Assembly (NCBI RefSeq): GCF_900142535.1
Contig: NZ_FRBE01000001.1
Span: forward strand, 124,001 to 188,000
Direction: 5' to 3'
DNA from: Fibrobacter sp. UWEL
Lineage (GTDB): Bacteria > Fibrobacterota > Fibrobacteria > Fibrobacterales > Fibrobacteraceae
DNA length: 64,000 nt
The notes under the pieces were generated by a model. That model had not been told where the DNA came from and made no database searches. It saw only the letters and a program-made list of their open reading frames with translations. Positions 15,591 through 24,461 of the stretch are shown one piece after another (positions within the stretch are counted from its first letter, which is position 1; each line of letters opens with the position of its first letter). The translations under genes were made by a program, and so were the position numbers.

Positions 15591-16160
15591 AACCCAAGAA
15601 TAGCCGGGGTAGTTGCTTGTTATGCGGACTGCTTGAAAGACCTTGGACAGATTGTTCCCGATCGGCCGGCGCTACCATTGAATAAACTGCATAAAGCCCG
15701 AATTGAAGCTTACAACAATTGCCATAAGGCCCTGGAATCATTGAAAGGTTTTGTTTCTCATAGTGAAAATCCCTGGTTTGAGCCCTTGGATAATGCCTTT
15801 CGGCGGTCTCTGTATCGAGTTCAAGTATCCCTTGCAAGGTCAATTTTAGATAATGCTTTCGCGGTGGCGTCTTCCGTCCCGTGGAATGAAAAGGATCTGT
15901 TCTCCTTGAATTCCCGCATGGAACAATTTATTGCCTTGAGCAGGGATTGCCACCAATGGGAACGTTTCAATGTGGAAGCGAAACGCGTCCGAAAGAGTAA
16001 GAACCATATGGCAGCCCGTAGAAATTGCGTTGTTGTTTATAGGTGCATTCTGGAACTGGCAAAAAACTATTCGGTCCAGGGAGACAAAGAGTGCTCGGAA
16101 TTTCTCTCCTGGCTAAAGACTGCATCGCATACTACAGATGAATGCACAGGCCGTAGCTAG
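15564..16160 (+). CDS. Hypothetical soluble protein
   Basis: The open frame continues upstream to a GTG at 15519, which would put the start inside the tandem repeats. I prefer GTG 15564, with TAGG about 8 nt upstream, but the start is uncertain. The 198-residue product is basic and helical with several Cys and no signal or membrane span (for example FRRSLYRVQVSLARSIL and RRNCVVVYRCILELAKNY). I recognise no family. It lies alone between the motor-operon terminator and a convergent Rpn gene. Confidence 0.5.
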   Translation: MQKRFQQISNPRIAGVVACYADCLKDLGQIVPDRPALPLNKLHKARIEAYNNCHKALESLKGFVSHSENPWFEPLDNAFRRSLYRVQVSLARSILDNAFAVASSVPWNEKDLFSLNSRMEQFIALSRDCHQWERFNVEAKRVRKSKNHMAARRNCVVVYRCILELAKNYSVQGDKECSEFLSWLKTASHTTDECTGRS

Positions 16161-16180
16161 AAATAACCATCTCCTAAAAA

Positions 16181-16221
16181 CAATGAAAAAACGCCATACG
16201 AATCAATCGTACGGCGTTTTT
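16181..16221 (-). terminator. Intrinsic terminator of the second Rpn gene
   Basis: Arms AAAAACGCCATACGA (16187-16201) and TCGTACGGCGTTTTT (16207-16221) form a fully paired stem (one G-U) when read on the minus strand. On the plus strand one pair is lost, so it may also stop rightward transcripts, less well. Confidence 0.85.
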
Positions 16222-16222
16222 A

Positions 16223-17047
16223 TTAAAGTTCCTTGATTTCCTCAGGAGAGAGACCTGTAATTTCAGCGATATCCTTGATGGCGTAGCCCTTATCGCGGAA
16301 ACCCTTGGCCAATTCCTTGTTCTTGGAATCTGCTCCCTCGGCAAGTCCTTCCTTGAGTCCCTTCTTGTAGCGAATGTTGAGTTCCTGTTCCAGAGTCATA
16401 TAAGCCTTCCTTGCTGCGGGGTCCATGCGGTACTTTTCGACCAGCTTGTGGATGCGCTTCATCTTTTCGGATTCGCACTTCTTGGTGGCGAAATACTGCA
16501 TGTATTCGCGAGTTGCCTCGTCGTCCATTTCGGAGTACTTCTTAAAGATATAATAATTCTTGTAGCAGAGGTCTCCCATCAAAATATTCGGGTCAGATTC
16601 CTCGCGGTTCTGGAACTTGTAAACGGGCTTTCCCTTCTTGAAAATGTCGGAAGGGCAGATGAACAGGATGTACTGTTCCTGGAGTTCCTCGTAGTCTGCG
16701 CCCTTGGCCAGGGCGTCCAAATCACACATCCCCTGATAATAACGTGCCCGCTTGGGAAGTTCCCCGGTATTCTCCATCTGCAGTTCGATATCAAACTGCC
16801 GGCCCACCTTAGTCGCGCCACCAGCGCCAGAAATGTCCTCGCGAACATGCACGTCAAAACGGACGCTCTTGTGGAAGGGATCCTCCTGGGACGCAGCCTC
16901 CGAAACAACGGAAATCTTATCAATGTTGACCTTCAGAACGTCCTGCAGGAAATCTCTGGCCACGTCCACATTGCTGAACACCTTCGTAAACATGAAGTTG
17001 TCCGTGATGTCCAGCTCCTCATAGGGCTTCATTTTGTATTCACTCAT
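16223..17047 (-). CDS. Rpn-family PD-(D/E)XK nuclease / putative transposase
   Basis: The 274-residue protein opens with the family pattern (LDITDNFMFTKVFSNVDVARDFLQ). It has the catalytic-like VGRQFDIELQM (D-x-E-x-Q) and a typical GKPVYKF plus NYYIFKKYSE middle. The C-terminus (KEGLAEG, KELAKGFRDKGYAIKDIAEITGLSPEEI) is related to that of the Rpn gene at the window's left end, but with a shorter repeat. A good SD (GGAGGT) precedes ATG 17047. It is transcribed alone from its own region and ends at a strong terminator. It looks intact. Confidence 0.88.
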   Translation of the reverse strand: MSEYKMKPYEELDITDNFMFTKVFSNVDVARDFLQDVLKVNIDKISVVSEAASQEDPFHKSVRFDVHVREDISGAGGATKVGRQFDIELQMENTGELPKRARYYQGMCDLDALAKGADYEELQEQYILFICPSDIFKKGKPVYKFQNREESDPNILMGDLCYKNYYIFKKYSEMDDEATREYMQYFATKKCESEKMKRIHKLVEKYRMDPAARKAYMTLEQELNIRYKKGLKEGLAEGADSKNKELAKGFRDKGYAIKDIAEITGLSPEEIKEL

Positions 17048-17139
17048 TATACCTCCGAGTAAAAAATGGTTTTACTCCTAACACGCTTTTTTGGAGGCGT
17101 TTGAATGGATTATTTTTGAAATATTTTGTTTACGTAATG

Positions 17140-17165
17140 AAAAAGGCCGCGATTCAATCGCGACC
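17140..17165 (-). terminator. Intrinsic terminator of argH
   Basis: On the minus strand GGTCGCGAT, a 3-nt loop and ATCGCGGCC (arms 17157-17165 and 17145-17153) are followed by a U-run (plus-strand A 17140-17144). Confidence 0.85.
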
Positions 17166-17196
17166 CTTTTCTAGATCTTAGCAGGAGCCTTTTGAC

Positions 17197-18645
17197 TTAA
17201 GCCTTTTTAAACTTCCTAAGCAATGCTTCTGCCTTTGTGAACTGCTGCTTTACAGACTTGGGACCGGTACCACCTTCGATGTTACGGCGGCTTACGCTGT
17301 ATTCGAAAGTCAGGGTCTTCTTCATCTTCTGCACATCGGGAACGCCGGCGGCTGCCCAAGATTCGTCGGACAGGTCCGTGAATTCTTTACCCTGGCGGGC
17401 GGCTTCGCCCACAAGGCTACCAACCACATGGTGAGCGTCACGGAACGGAACGCCTGCTTCTACCAAAAGGTCAGCCAGGTCGGTAGCCAGCAGCGCCGGC
17501 AGCATCTTGGCTTCCATCTTGTCGAAGTTGAAGCGTGCGGATTCCAGAGCTTCCTTCATCACGCGGAGAATCACCTTCACGTTGTGAACGCTGTCGAATA
17601 CGGGTTCCTTGTCTTCCTGCAGGTCGCGGCTATAAGAAAGCGGTGCGCCCTTTGCAAGAGTGTACATAGCGGTGAAGTTGCCCAGCATACGGCCAGACTT
17701 ACCGCGGATCAATTCCATGGAGTCCGGGTTCTTCTTCTGGGGCATCATGGAGGAGCCGCTGCTGAATGCATCGTGCAAAGTGAGGAAACCGAATTCGCTG
17801 GTGCTCCAGTTTACGAAATCTTCGGCGTAACGGCTCATGGTGTTTGCGATGATGGCGAGGTCGGCGTTGAATTCCAGCATCATGTCGCGGTGGCTTACTG
17901 CGTCGATGGAGTTGGGGCTTACATCCTTAAAGCCAAGTTCAGCAGCCACGAGAGCGCGGTGGTAGGGGAATGCGGAACCAGCCATGGCGCCGCTACCCAG
18001 CGGCAGCTGAGAATGCAATTCCAGGAAGTTGTCCAAGCGCTTAACGTCGCGGCTAACTGCGAAGAACATGCTCATGAGGTAATGGCTGAAGTAAATGGGC
18101 TGAGCCTGCTGCAAGTGAGTGTAGCCCGGCATCAGCTTGCCGAAGTACTTCTTGGAAAGATCCAGTACCACGTCCATCAATTCGATTTCCAGGGCGCGGA
18201 TTTCTGCAGCACGGTGACGCATGTAAAGCTTGAAGTCGGTGCAGACCTGGTCATTGCGGCTACGACCGGTGTGAATCTTCTTGCCCAGGGCGCCGATGCG
18301 TTCGGTAAGCACGCGTTCCACAGCCATGTGGATGTCTTCGTCGGAAGGCTGCCACAGGTTCTTGCCTGCGTGGTAGTCGTCCAGAATGGTCTTGAGACCG
18401 TCGCAAATCTTCTTGTATTCTGCCTTGGTCAGCACGCCGGATTCAACCAAACCTTTGCCGTGACCGATGCTGCCTTCGATGTCTTCTTCAATGAGTTCTG
18501 CGTCGAAGTGGAGGCTGAAGGACAGATCCACCATGGACTGGGCCATACCGCTAGCGAAGCGGCCGGTCCACATGTTGGTCTGGGTTCCCTTCTTGGATTC
18601 TTTCTTTGCAGCGGGCTTTGCTGCAGCTTTAGAAGACTTTGCCAT
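17197..18645 (-). CDS. argH: Argininosuccinate lyase
   Basis: ArgH splits argininosuccinate into arginine and fumarate, the last step of arginine synthesis. The fumarase-superfamily signature GSSMMPQKKNPDSMELIRGK is present, as are HTGRSRNDQV and TPGYTHLQQAQP-like segments (MPGYTHLQQAQ). The 482 residues include an unusual N-terminal Lys/Ala/Ser-rich stretch of about 23 residues before the usual MWTGRF start. The upstream region has a TATATT -10-like box. No other arg genes are nearby. Confidence 0.95.
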   Translation of the reverse strand: MAKSSKAAAKPAAKKESKKGTQTNMWTGRFASGMAQSMVDLSFSLHFDAELIEEDIEGSIGHGKGLVESGVLTKAEYKKICDGLKTILDDYHAGKNLWQPSDEDIHMAVERVLTERIGALGKKIHTGRSRNDQVCTDFKLYMRHRAAEIRALEIELMDVVLDLSKKYFGKLMPGYTHLQQAQPIYFSHYLMSMFFAVSRDVKRLDNFLELHSQLPLGSGAMAGSAFPYHRALVAAELGFKDVSPNSIDAVSHRDMMLEFNADLAIIANTMSRYAEDFVNWSTSEFGFLTLHDAFSSGSSMMPQKKNPDSMELIRGKSGRMLGNFTAMYTLAKGAPLSYSRDLQEDKEPVFDSVHNVKVILRVMKEALESARFNFDKMEAKMLPALLATDLADLLVEAGVPFRDAHHVVGSLVGEAARQGKEFTDLSDESWAAAGVPDVQKMKKTLTFEYSVSRRNIEGGTGPKSVKQQFTKAEALLRKFKKA

Positions 18646-18710
18646 AAGATGTTCCTTAAAATACAGGTCTAAACTTTTACGGGGTAAATATAGAAAAGCG
18701 AGCCCCTAAT

Positions 18711-20138
18711 TTACATCAAAGCGTATTTCAGCACGAATAGAATGCTGAGAATTCCCATGACGTAGTTTACACGCTTGCGCTTGCCGGTCAGCAGATTAAT
18801 CACCGTGTAGCTTACCACACCCAGCATAATGCCGTCGGAAATGGAGTAGGTGAGGGGCATGCCTGCAATGCAGATGAATGCGGGGATGGCTTCACCGTAA
18901 CTGCTGAAGTTAATCTTCACCACAGAGCTTACCATGTAGAAGCCCACAATCATCAATGCCGGAGCTGTGGCAAAACTAGGAACTGCAAGGAAAATGGGAG
19001 CCAGCAGAATGGATGCCAGGAACAAGCCCGCAGCGCCAACAGAAGTAAGACCGGTACGTCCGCCTGCAGCAACGCCGGAAGCGCTTTCCACGTAAGTGGT
19101 GGTGGTGGATGTGCCGAGAATTGCGCCAGCAGAAGTGGCGATAGAGTCTGCGCACAAAGCTCCGTTAATGCGGGAAAGCTTGCCATCCTTCAGGAATCCG
19201 CCCTTCATGGAAACGCCAATGAGGGTGCCCAGGGTGTCAAACAAATCCACGAAGAAGAATGCAAACATCACTACGAAGAAATCCAGAGAAGTCACCAGAG
19301 ACCATCCCTGTCCAACGACCGCACCGCCCTGGGTGTGAGTCCAGGAACCGGAATTGAAAAGTGCACCGAAGGTAATGCCAAATTCGCTGAAGGTATTGCC
19401 CAGATCGCTAAAGTAGTTTCCAAAACGGGGAACGATGGAGAAGAATCCTGCAGCGGGATTGGGTGTGTAAATGCCCACCAGTTCAGAAATAATACCCAGG
19501 AACCATGTGGCGAAAATGCCCAGCAGGATGGCTGCCTTCACCTTCTTCACCACCATAACGGCGGTCAGGACGGTGCCAATCAGTGCCAGCAATGCCCAGA
19601 TACCTGTAGTATGGAAATCGCTATTATGGAAGCTTACCATGCCCACCAAAGTCGCGTCATTATTGACAATCACCTTGGCGCCCTGTAAGGCGATAAACGT
19701 AATGAACAAGCCGATACCTACCGCAACAGCAGTCTTCAGCGAGATGGGAATGCTATTGAAGATTGCGCGACGAACAGGAGTCAGGGACAGAATCAAGAAA
19801 ATCAAACCTTCCACAAATACAGCCAGCAAGGCGAACTGCCAGCTATATCCCATGGTGAGCACCACGGTATAGCTAAAGAAGGCGTTCAGGCCCAGACCCG
19901 GAGCCAGCACGAAGGGATAGTTACTGAAAAATGCCATGAGAAGAGAACCCAGGGCTGCAGCCAACGCTGTTGCCAGGAAGATGCCTCCCTTAGGCATGCC
20001 GGAAGCGGAAAGAATTCCTGGGTTCACAGCCAGAATGTAGGCCATGGTCATGAAGGTTGTAAGACCGGCCAGCATTTCCGTACGGACGTTGGTCTTGTTG
20101 TCTGTCAGCTTAAAAAGCTTTTCGACGAGGTTGTTCAT
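18711..20138 (-). CDS. NCS2-family purine permease (AzgA/PbuG type)
   Basis: The 475-residue, 12-14-span protein has the AzgA-group features: N-terminal TNVRTEMLAGLTTFMTMAYI, APGLGLNAFFSYTVV and GTSTTTTYVESASGVAAGGRTG. These transporters take up adenine, guanine or hypoxanthine by proton symport. An AGGAGG SD lies 7 nt before ATG 20138. It follows apt by 17 bp on the same strand, so purine salvage import and phosphoribosylation are probably co-expressed. Confidence 0.92.
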   Translation of the reverse strand: MNNLVEKLFKLTDNKTNVRTEMLAGLTTFMTMAYILAVNPGILSASGMPKGGIFLATALAAALGSLLMAFFSNYPFVLAPGLGLNAFFSYTVVLTMGYSWQFALLAVFVEGLIFLILSLTPVRRAIFNSIPISLKTAVAVGIGLFITFIALQGAKVIVNNDATLVGMVSFHNSDFHTTGIWALLALIGTVLTAVMVVKKVKAAILLGIFATWFLGIISELVGIYTPNPAAGFFSIVPRFGNYFSDLGNTFSEFGITFGALFNSGSWTHTQGGAVVGQGWSLVTSLDFFVVMFAFFFVDLFDTLGTLIGVSMKGGFLKDGKLSRINGALCADSIATSAGAILGTSTTTTYVESASGVAAGGRTGLTSVGAAGLFLASILLAPIFLAVPSFATAPALMIVGFYMVSSVVKINFSSYGEAIPAFICIAGMPLTYSISDGIMLGVVSYTVINLLTGKRKRVNYVMGILSILFVLKYALM

Positions 20139-20155
20139 TTGGTCCTCCTATCTAA

Positions 20156-20683
20156 TTAATGTCCCGGGAAGTGGGTGAGGCTTTCGATCTTGTAGCCCTT
20201 CAGCTTTTCGCGTCCTCCAAGGTCGTCAAGTTCAATAACGAACAGGAACTTTTCTACGGTTCCGCCCAAGGATTCTATGAGCTTGGCGGCCGCTGCGGCG
20301 GTTCCACCCGTAGCTAGCAGGTCGTCTACAATAACAACTTTTTGACCCGGCTTGATGGAATCCTTATGGATTTCTATAGAGGCTGAACCATACTCAAGAT
20401 TATAATCCACGCCAACGGTTTCGCGGGGGAGCTTGCCCTTCTTGCGGACAGGGACGAATGCCTTGGTCTTTAGGGCTGCTAACGAAACTCCAAATAGGAA
20501 TCCTCTGGCCTCCAATCCTGCAACCACGTCAAAATCAACCCCCTTCAGGGAGCGGGTCAGTGCCTTGAGTGTCAATCTCAGACCTTGTGCATCATCCAGA
20601 ATTCCTGTGACGTCACGAAATACGATACCCGGCTTTGGAAAATCCGGAATGCTGATGATATAATCTTCAATCTTCTTTGTCAT
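20156..20683 (-). CDS. apt: Adenine phosphoribosyltransferase
   Basis: Apt makes AMP from adenine and PRPP. The PRPP-binding motif VVIVDDLLATGGTAAAA is complete, and PDFPKPGIVFRDVTG with GLEARGFLFG are typical. The family length of 175 residues is reached from ATG 20683; the open frame extends upstream into the previous gene but is not conserved-looking. ATG overlaps the stop of the radical SAM gene by 4 nt (ATGA), indicating translational coupling. Confidence 0.95.
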   Translation of the reverse strand: MTKKIEDYIISIPDFPKPGIVFRDVTGILDDAQGLRLTLKALTRSLKGVDFDVVAGLEARGFLFGVSLAALKTKAFVPVRKKGKLPRETVGVDYNLEYGSASIEIHKDSIKPGQKVVIVDDLLATGGTAAAAAKLIESLGGTVEKFLFVIELDDLGGREKLKGYKIESLTHFPGH

Positions 20684-21555
20684 AGTTTTTTCTCGACGGT
20701 TGCAATAATCTTGTCTCGTTCGCCGCACCAGTCGGGTGCAATCAGCAGCTCGCTAGGAGATTCCCCGCTGAAGCGTTCAATAGCCACGTCCATCCCGATG
20801 ATTCTGATCATTTCGGCGACCGCATCGCAGTATTCATCAAATGTCAGGAGCTTGATTTCTCCGTTGCCGAAATCTTCTGCCATGGCGGTTCCCACCACAA
20901 TGTGCAGGGGATGGATCTTGACGGCGGCCAGGTGCATGTCGCGGACAACCTGTGCGGTATGCTTGAAATCATCCATGGTCTCGCCGGGGAGGCCCACGAT
21001 TACGTGGGTGGTCACCCACAGCCCTGCTGCCTGGCAACGGGCCACGGCATCCTCAAATTCCTTGAGGGTGTGCCTGCGGTTAATACCTGCCAAAGTCAAG
21101 TCATTGGCGGTCTGCAGGCCGATTTCTACGATAATAGGCTTCTTCTTGTTCAGAGCCGCTAAGTAGTCCACCTTTTCCTGTTGCAAACAGTCCGGGCGAG
21201 TGCCGATGGCAAGCCCCGCTACTTCCGGATGTTTAATAATCGGGTCGATGATTCCCTTCAGGTGTTCCAGCGGGGCGTGGGTATTGGTATAGGGCTGTAA
21301 ATAGGCGAGAATACCTGCGTTAGGATATTTTCCTCGAAGCTTGGGAACGAACTTTTCTAGCTGTTCCTGAATACTCACTTTCGCCTGATCGAATACGGGG
21401 CTGAAACTGCGGTTGTTGCAGTAGCTGCATCCAGAAAATCCTTTGGTTCCATCCAGATTAGGGCAACTCATACCGCCATTCAGGGGAAGCTTTCGGACCT
21501 TGAGATAGTTTGGGAAAATCTCAAGAAGCAAGTCTCGATAAGGTTTGTACTTCAT
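20680..21555 (-). CDS. Radical SAM protein, TIGR01212/YhcC family
   Basis: The 291-residue protein starts with YRDLLLEIFPNYLKVRKLPL and has the unusual cluster motif CPNLDGTKGFSGCSYC (C-x11-C-x2-C) characteristic of the YhcC group, rather than CxxxCxxC. VEIGLQTANDLTLAGINRRH and HVIVGLPGE continue the barrel. The reaction of this family is not well established in what I know. It is the first gene of an operon with apt and the purine permease, overlapping apt by 4 nt. Confidence 0.9.
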   Translation of the reverse strand: MKYKPYRDLLLEIFPNYLKVRKLPLNGGMSCPNLDGTKGFSGCSYCNNRSFSPVFDQAKVSIQEQLEKFVPKLRGKYPNAGILAYLQPYTNTHAPLEHLKGIIDPIIKHPEVAGLAIGTRPDCLQQEKVDYLAALNKKKPIIVEIGLQTANDLTLAGINRRHTLKEFEDAVARCQAAGLWVTTHVIVGLPGETMDDFKHTAQVVRDMHLAAVKIHPLHIVVGTAMAEDFGNGEIKLLTFDEYCDAVAEMIRIIGMDVAIERFSGESPSELLIAPDWCGERDKIIATVEKKL

Positions 21556-21598
21556 GCATCAAAATTAAATAAAAAATGCTGGATGCAAGTTCCAGCAA

Positions 21599-21628
21599 TA
21601 AAAAAATGGGCGAGCCGAAGCCCGCCCA
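21599..21628 (-). terminator. Intrinsic terminator of the porin-like gene
   Basis: On the minus strand a 9-bp stem (arms 21620-21628 and 21607-21615) is capped by a C(UUCG)G tetraloop and followed by U8. Confidence 0.9.
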
Positions 21629-21651
21629 AAATTTCTTTTTCTAACTCAAGA

Positions 21652-22920
21652 TTAGAAAGTCAGCAGCATGCCGAAGTTGCCAACCAGGCCTGCCCATGCA
21701 GCAGAGTTCAGCTGATCAGCAATGGATGCTTCCAGAACCAGGTTCTTGTACTGGAAACGGACGCCTGCATTTGCCATGGGAGCGTTGGTGCGCATGGAGA
21801 ATTCAGAAACGTCGGTCTTGGAAGCCTTGGTTTCAGAGCTGTAGTAGCCCAGGACCTTCCAGTCATAGTTTGCGCCACCATAGAGGATCCAGTTTTCGTT
21901 CAGAGTGATTTCTGCGAGAACGTTGGGGGTGGTGTACAGACCGAAGAAGCTTCTGTCGCTAGCAGTTTCATCGAAGAAGATGAGGGGGAGGCGAGTGTTG
22001 GTACCGATGAAGACCTGTGCCATATCAGAGCTCAGCACGGGGAATGCAATGTTTGCATAGGGCTGGACTTCGAAGAAGGAGTCGTCGTTGGTGGTTTCGG
22101 TAGTGGTGTTGCCTGCTTCAACGATACGTTCGCTAGCCTGACGGAGAATGTTCACACCTACAGACCAGAAGAAGGTCTTGGCGGAAGGACCGTTAGAAAT
22201 GTTCACGTTCAAGCCAAGATCCCAGTAATCGTTGTCGGTTTCCTGAGCGTCGGTTTCGGTGTCAACTTCGTCCTGGAAGGTGAGCCAGTAGGCATTTGCA
22301 GTAAGGTCAAATGCACCCAGGTTCATACCGAACTTCAGGTTGATGACATCGCCAGCACCAGTGGTGGAAACGGAAGTTTCGTTGTCACCGGCTTCGGTGT
22401 CTTCCCAAGTCTTGTCCAGAGCGAAGTCTACTGCGAAACCCATGCCGCTAAATGCCATACCGACGGTAACGAGGCCCAGGTTGCGGAGGTTTGCTTCGTC
22501 ATACTGGGGGAGACCCTTGGTAATATCGACAATGCCAGCTGCAATGCCGTCAAATGCTGCCAAGTAGGTGATGCCACCCTTGGTCAGTGCCAAGGTAGCG
22601 GTTTCGCCAGACGGTTCCACATAGAGGAGGTTGCTGCCGTACATCTTGTAGGGAGAAAGCATGTTGCCGCCGATAGTTGCAGCACCAGCTTCGTTACCAA
22701 CCATGTTGTATGCGTCGCCGTGGAGAACGCTGAATACGCCATTGGGCTGTGCAGCCGGAGCGTCCTGTGCAGTAGCTGCCTGAGCAGGAGCAGATTCCTG
22801 TGCCGGGGCAGACTGTGCAGCCGGAGCGGATTCTTCTTCGTATTCGTCGTCTTCGTAGTCCTGAGCGATTGCTGCGGACATGGTCATTGCGGTAGTAAGG
22901 GCAATAAGTTTGAAGTTCAT
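21652..22920 (-). CDS. Outer-membrane beta-barrel (porin-like) protein
   Basis: The 422-residue protein has a signal peptide (MNFKLIALTTAMTMSAAIAQ). An acidic and Ala/Gln/Pro-rich linker follows (about 21-60). The remainder has the alternating amphipathic pattern and the final aromatic F (GNFGMLLTF) of beta-barrels. Start ATG 22920 is preferred because GGGAG lies 5 nt upstream; the in-frame ATG 12 bp earlier overlaps that SD. It has its own terminator and probably its own promoter (TATATTTA upstream). I infer an outer-membrane channel; substrate unknown. Confidence 0.8.
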   Translation of the reverse strand: MNFKLIALTTAMTMSAAIAQDYEDDEYEEESAPAAQSAPAQESAPAQAATAQDAPAAQPNGVFSVLHGDAYNMVGNEAGAATIGGNMLSPYKMYGSNLLYVEPSGETATLALTKGGITYLAAFDGIAAGIVDITKGLPQYDEANLRNLGLVTVGMAFSGMGFAVDFALDKTWEDTEAGDNETSVSTTGAGDVINLKFGMNLGAFDLTANAYWLTFQDEVDTETDAQETDNDYWDLGLNVNISNGPSAKTFFWSVGVNILRQASERIVEAGNTTTETTNDDSFFEVQPYANIAFPVLSSDMAQVFIGTNTRLPLIFFDETASDRSFFGLYTTPNVLAEITLNENWILYGGANYDWKVLGYYSSETKASKTDVSEFSMRTNAPMANAGVRFQYKNLVLEASIADQLNSAAWAGLVGNFGMLLTF

Positions 22921-23027
22921 ATAATCTCCCATAAAAAATCTGGTATTAAATATAGAAAGGGAATAGTGTTTTTTTGTGTATAATTTGAATTAACATGGTA
23001 AACTTAATTTCATATTTACTTTATATG

Positions 23028-23056
23028 AAAAAGAGGACCCGCTTTCGCGAGCCCTC
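23028..23056 (-). terminator. Intrinsic terminator of serS
   Basis: On the minus strand GAGGGCTCGC pairs with GCGGGTCCTC around a GAAA tetraloop (plus positions 23033-23056), followed by five U. Confidence 0.88.
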
Positions 23057-23081
23057 CTAGCAAATTATGTAAAAGAAAAGA

Positions 23082-24368
23082 TTACTTCTTCGGTTCAATC
23101 TTTTCCATGCCGCCCATGTACGGACGCAGCACTTCAGGAATCAACAGAGAGCCGTCCTTCTGCTGGTAGTTGTCGCAGATGCCGACCATGACGCGAGGAG
23201 TAGCAAGGCCAGAACCGTTCAAGGTGTGGATGAAGGTGTTCTTGCCGTTGATCTTGGTCTTGATGTTTGCGCGACGTGCCTGGTAGTCTTCGAAGTTAGA
23301 GCAGGAAGAAACTTCCAACCACTTCTTTTCGACCGGAGCGTAGACTTCAAGGTCGTAGCACTTTGCAGCACCGAAACCGAGGTCGCCCTTGCAGAGAGCC
23401 AGACGGTGGTAGGGGAGGCCCAGCTTTTCAAGGAGCATTTCGGCAAAGCGGGTCAGTTCTTCGTGATCTTCGTAGGAGTGTTCCGGATGAGCGAAGTACA
23501 CCATTTCAACCTTGTTGAACTGGTGGAGGCGCAGGAGACCGCGGGTGTCCTTACCGTAGGAACCAGCTTCACGACGGAAGCAAGCGGAGTATGCGCAAAT
23601 ACGCTTGGGGAGTTCGGATTCCGGAATGACTTCGCCAGAGTAGAGGTTGGTCAGAGGAACTTCTGCAGTGGGGATGAGGAACAGGTCGTCATCCTTGTCG
23701 CAGCGGTACATGTCTTCTTCGAACTTGGGGAGCTGACCAGTACCACGCATGGTGTTACGGGTTACCAGGTACGGAGGAGTGAATTCTTCGAAGCCGGCCT
23801 TCTGGTGTTCGTCCAGGAAGAACTGGATCAAAGCGCGTTCCAGGCGAGAGCCCAGACCGCGGTAAACGGGGAAACCGGAACCAGAAATCTTTGCGCCGCG
23901 TTCGAAGTCGAAAATGCCAAGGCGTTCGCCCAAGGTCTTGTGGTCCACGCGTGCGAAGTCATCGTTCTTGGTGTAGTAGTCAAAGGGAATCGGACCGTCT
24001 TTTTCAACCTTGTTGTCGTCGGAATCCTTACCTTCGATGGAGCGGGGAGCGATGTTGGGGACGTGCATGAGCATTTCGGTCTGCTTGTATTCCAGATCCT
24101 TCAGCTTCTTGTCCATTTCGTCAATCTTGTTGCCCAGTTCGCGGGTAGCAGCCTGAGCGGCGTCGGCGTTTTCGCCCTTCTTCTTCAGTTCACCGATGAG
24201 CTTGGACTGAGCGTTGCGTTCGCTCTTGAGGCGTTCCACTTCGGTGAGGAGGGGGCGGCGTTCTTCGTCGATGGCGAGAACATCGCGCAGGCTCACGGTA
24301 GTATACTTCTTTTCAGTTTCAGCAATATAATATTCCGGATTTTCGCGGATCTTCTTAATGTCAAGCAT
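23082..24368 (-). CDS. serS: Seryl-tRNA synthetase
   Basis: SerS charges tRNA-Ser. The N-terminal two-helix coiled-coil arm (about residues 30-110) that binds the long variable arm of tRNA-Ser is evident. The class II motifs follow: motif 2 RICAYSACFRREAGSYGKDTRG and motif 3 NGSGLATPRVMVGICDNYQ (split here for length: NGSGLATPR, then MVGICDN). Length 428 matches. A dispersed hairpin repeat lies just upstream (24425-24452). Confidence 0.97.
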   Translation of the reverse strand: MLDIKKIRENPEYYIAETEKKYTTVSLRDVLAIDEERRPLLTEVERLKSERNAQSKLIGELKKKGENADAAQAATRELGNKIDEMDKKLKDLEYKQTEMLMHVPNIAPRSIEGKDSDDNKVEKDGPIPFDYYTKNDDFARVDHKTLGERLGIFDFERGAKISGSGFPVYRGLGSRLERALIQFFLDEHQKAGFEEFTPPYLVTRNTMRGTGQLPKFEEDMYRCDKDDDLFLIPTAEVPLTNLYSGEVIPESELPKRICAYSACFRREAGSYGKDTRGLLRLHQFNKVEMVYFAHPEHSYEDHEELTRFAEMLLEKLGLPYHRLALCKGDLGFGAAKCYDLEVYAPVEKKWLEVSSCSNFEDYQARRANIKTKINGKNTFIHTLNGSGLATPRVMVGICDNYQQKDGSLLIPEVLRPYMGGMEKIEPKK

Positions 24369-24424
24369 TTTATGCCTCGGTTAGATAAAAATTTTCCCGT
24401 GTAATTATAGCAAATTCCTGCAAT

Positions 24425-24452
24425 GTCATCCTCGACCTGATCGAGGATCTAG
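24425..24452. repeat. Dispersed GTCATCC...GGATCTAG hairpin element
   Basis: GTCATCC opens and GGATCTAG closes the element, and ATCCTCGA pairs perfectly with TCGAGGAT around CCTGA. It lies between serS and the SGNH hydrolase, both on the minus strand. Confidence 0.75.
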
Positions 24453-24461
24453 CATTTTTGT

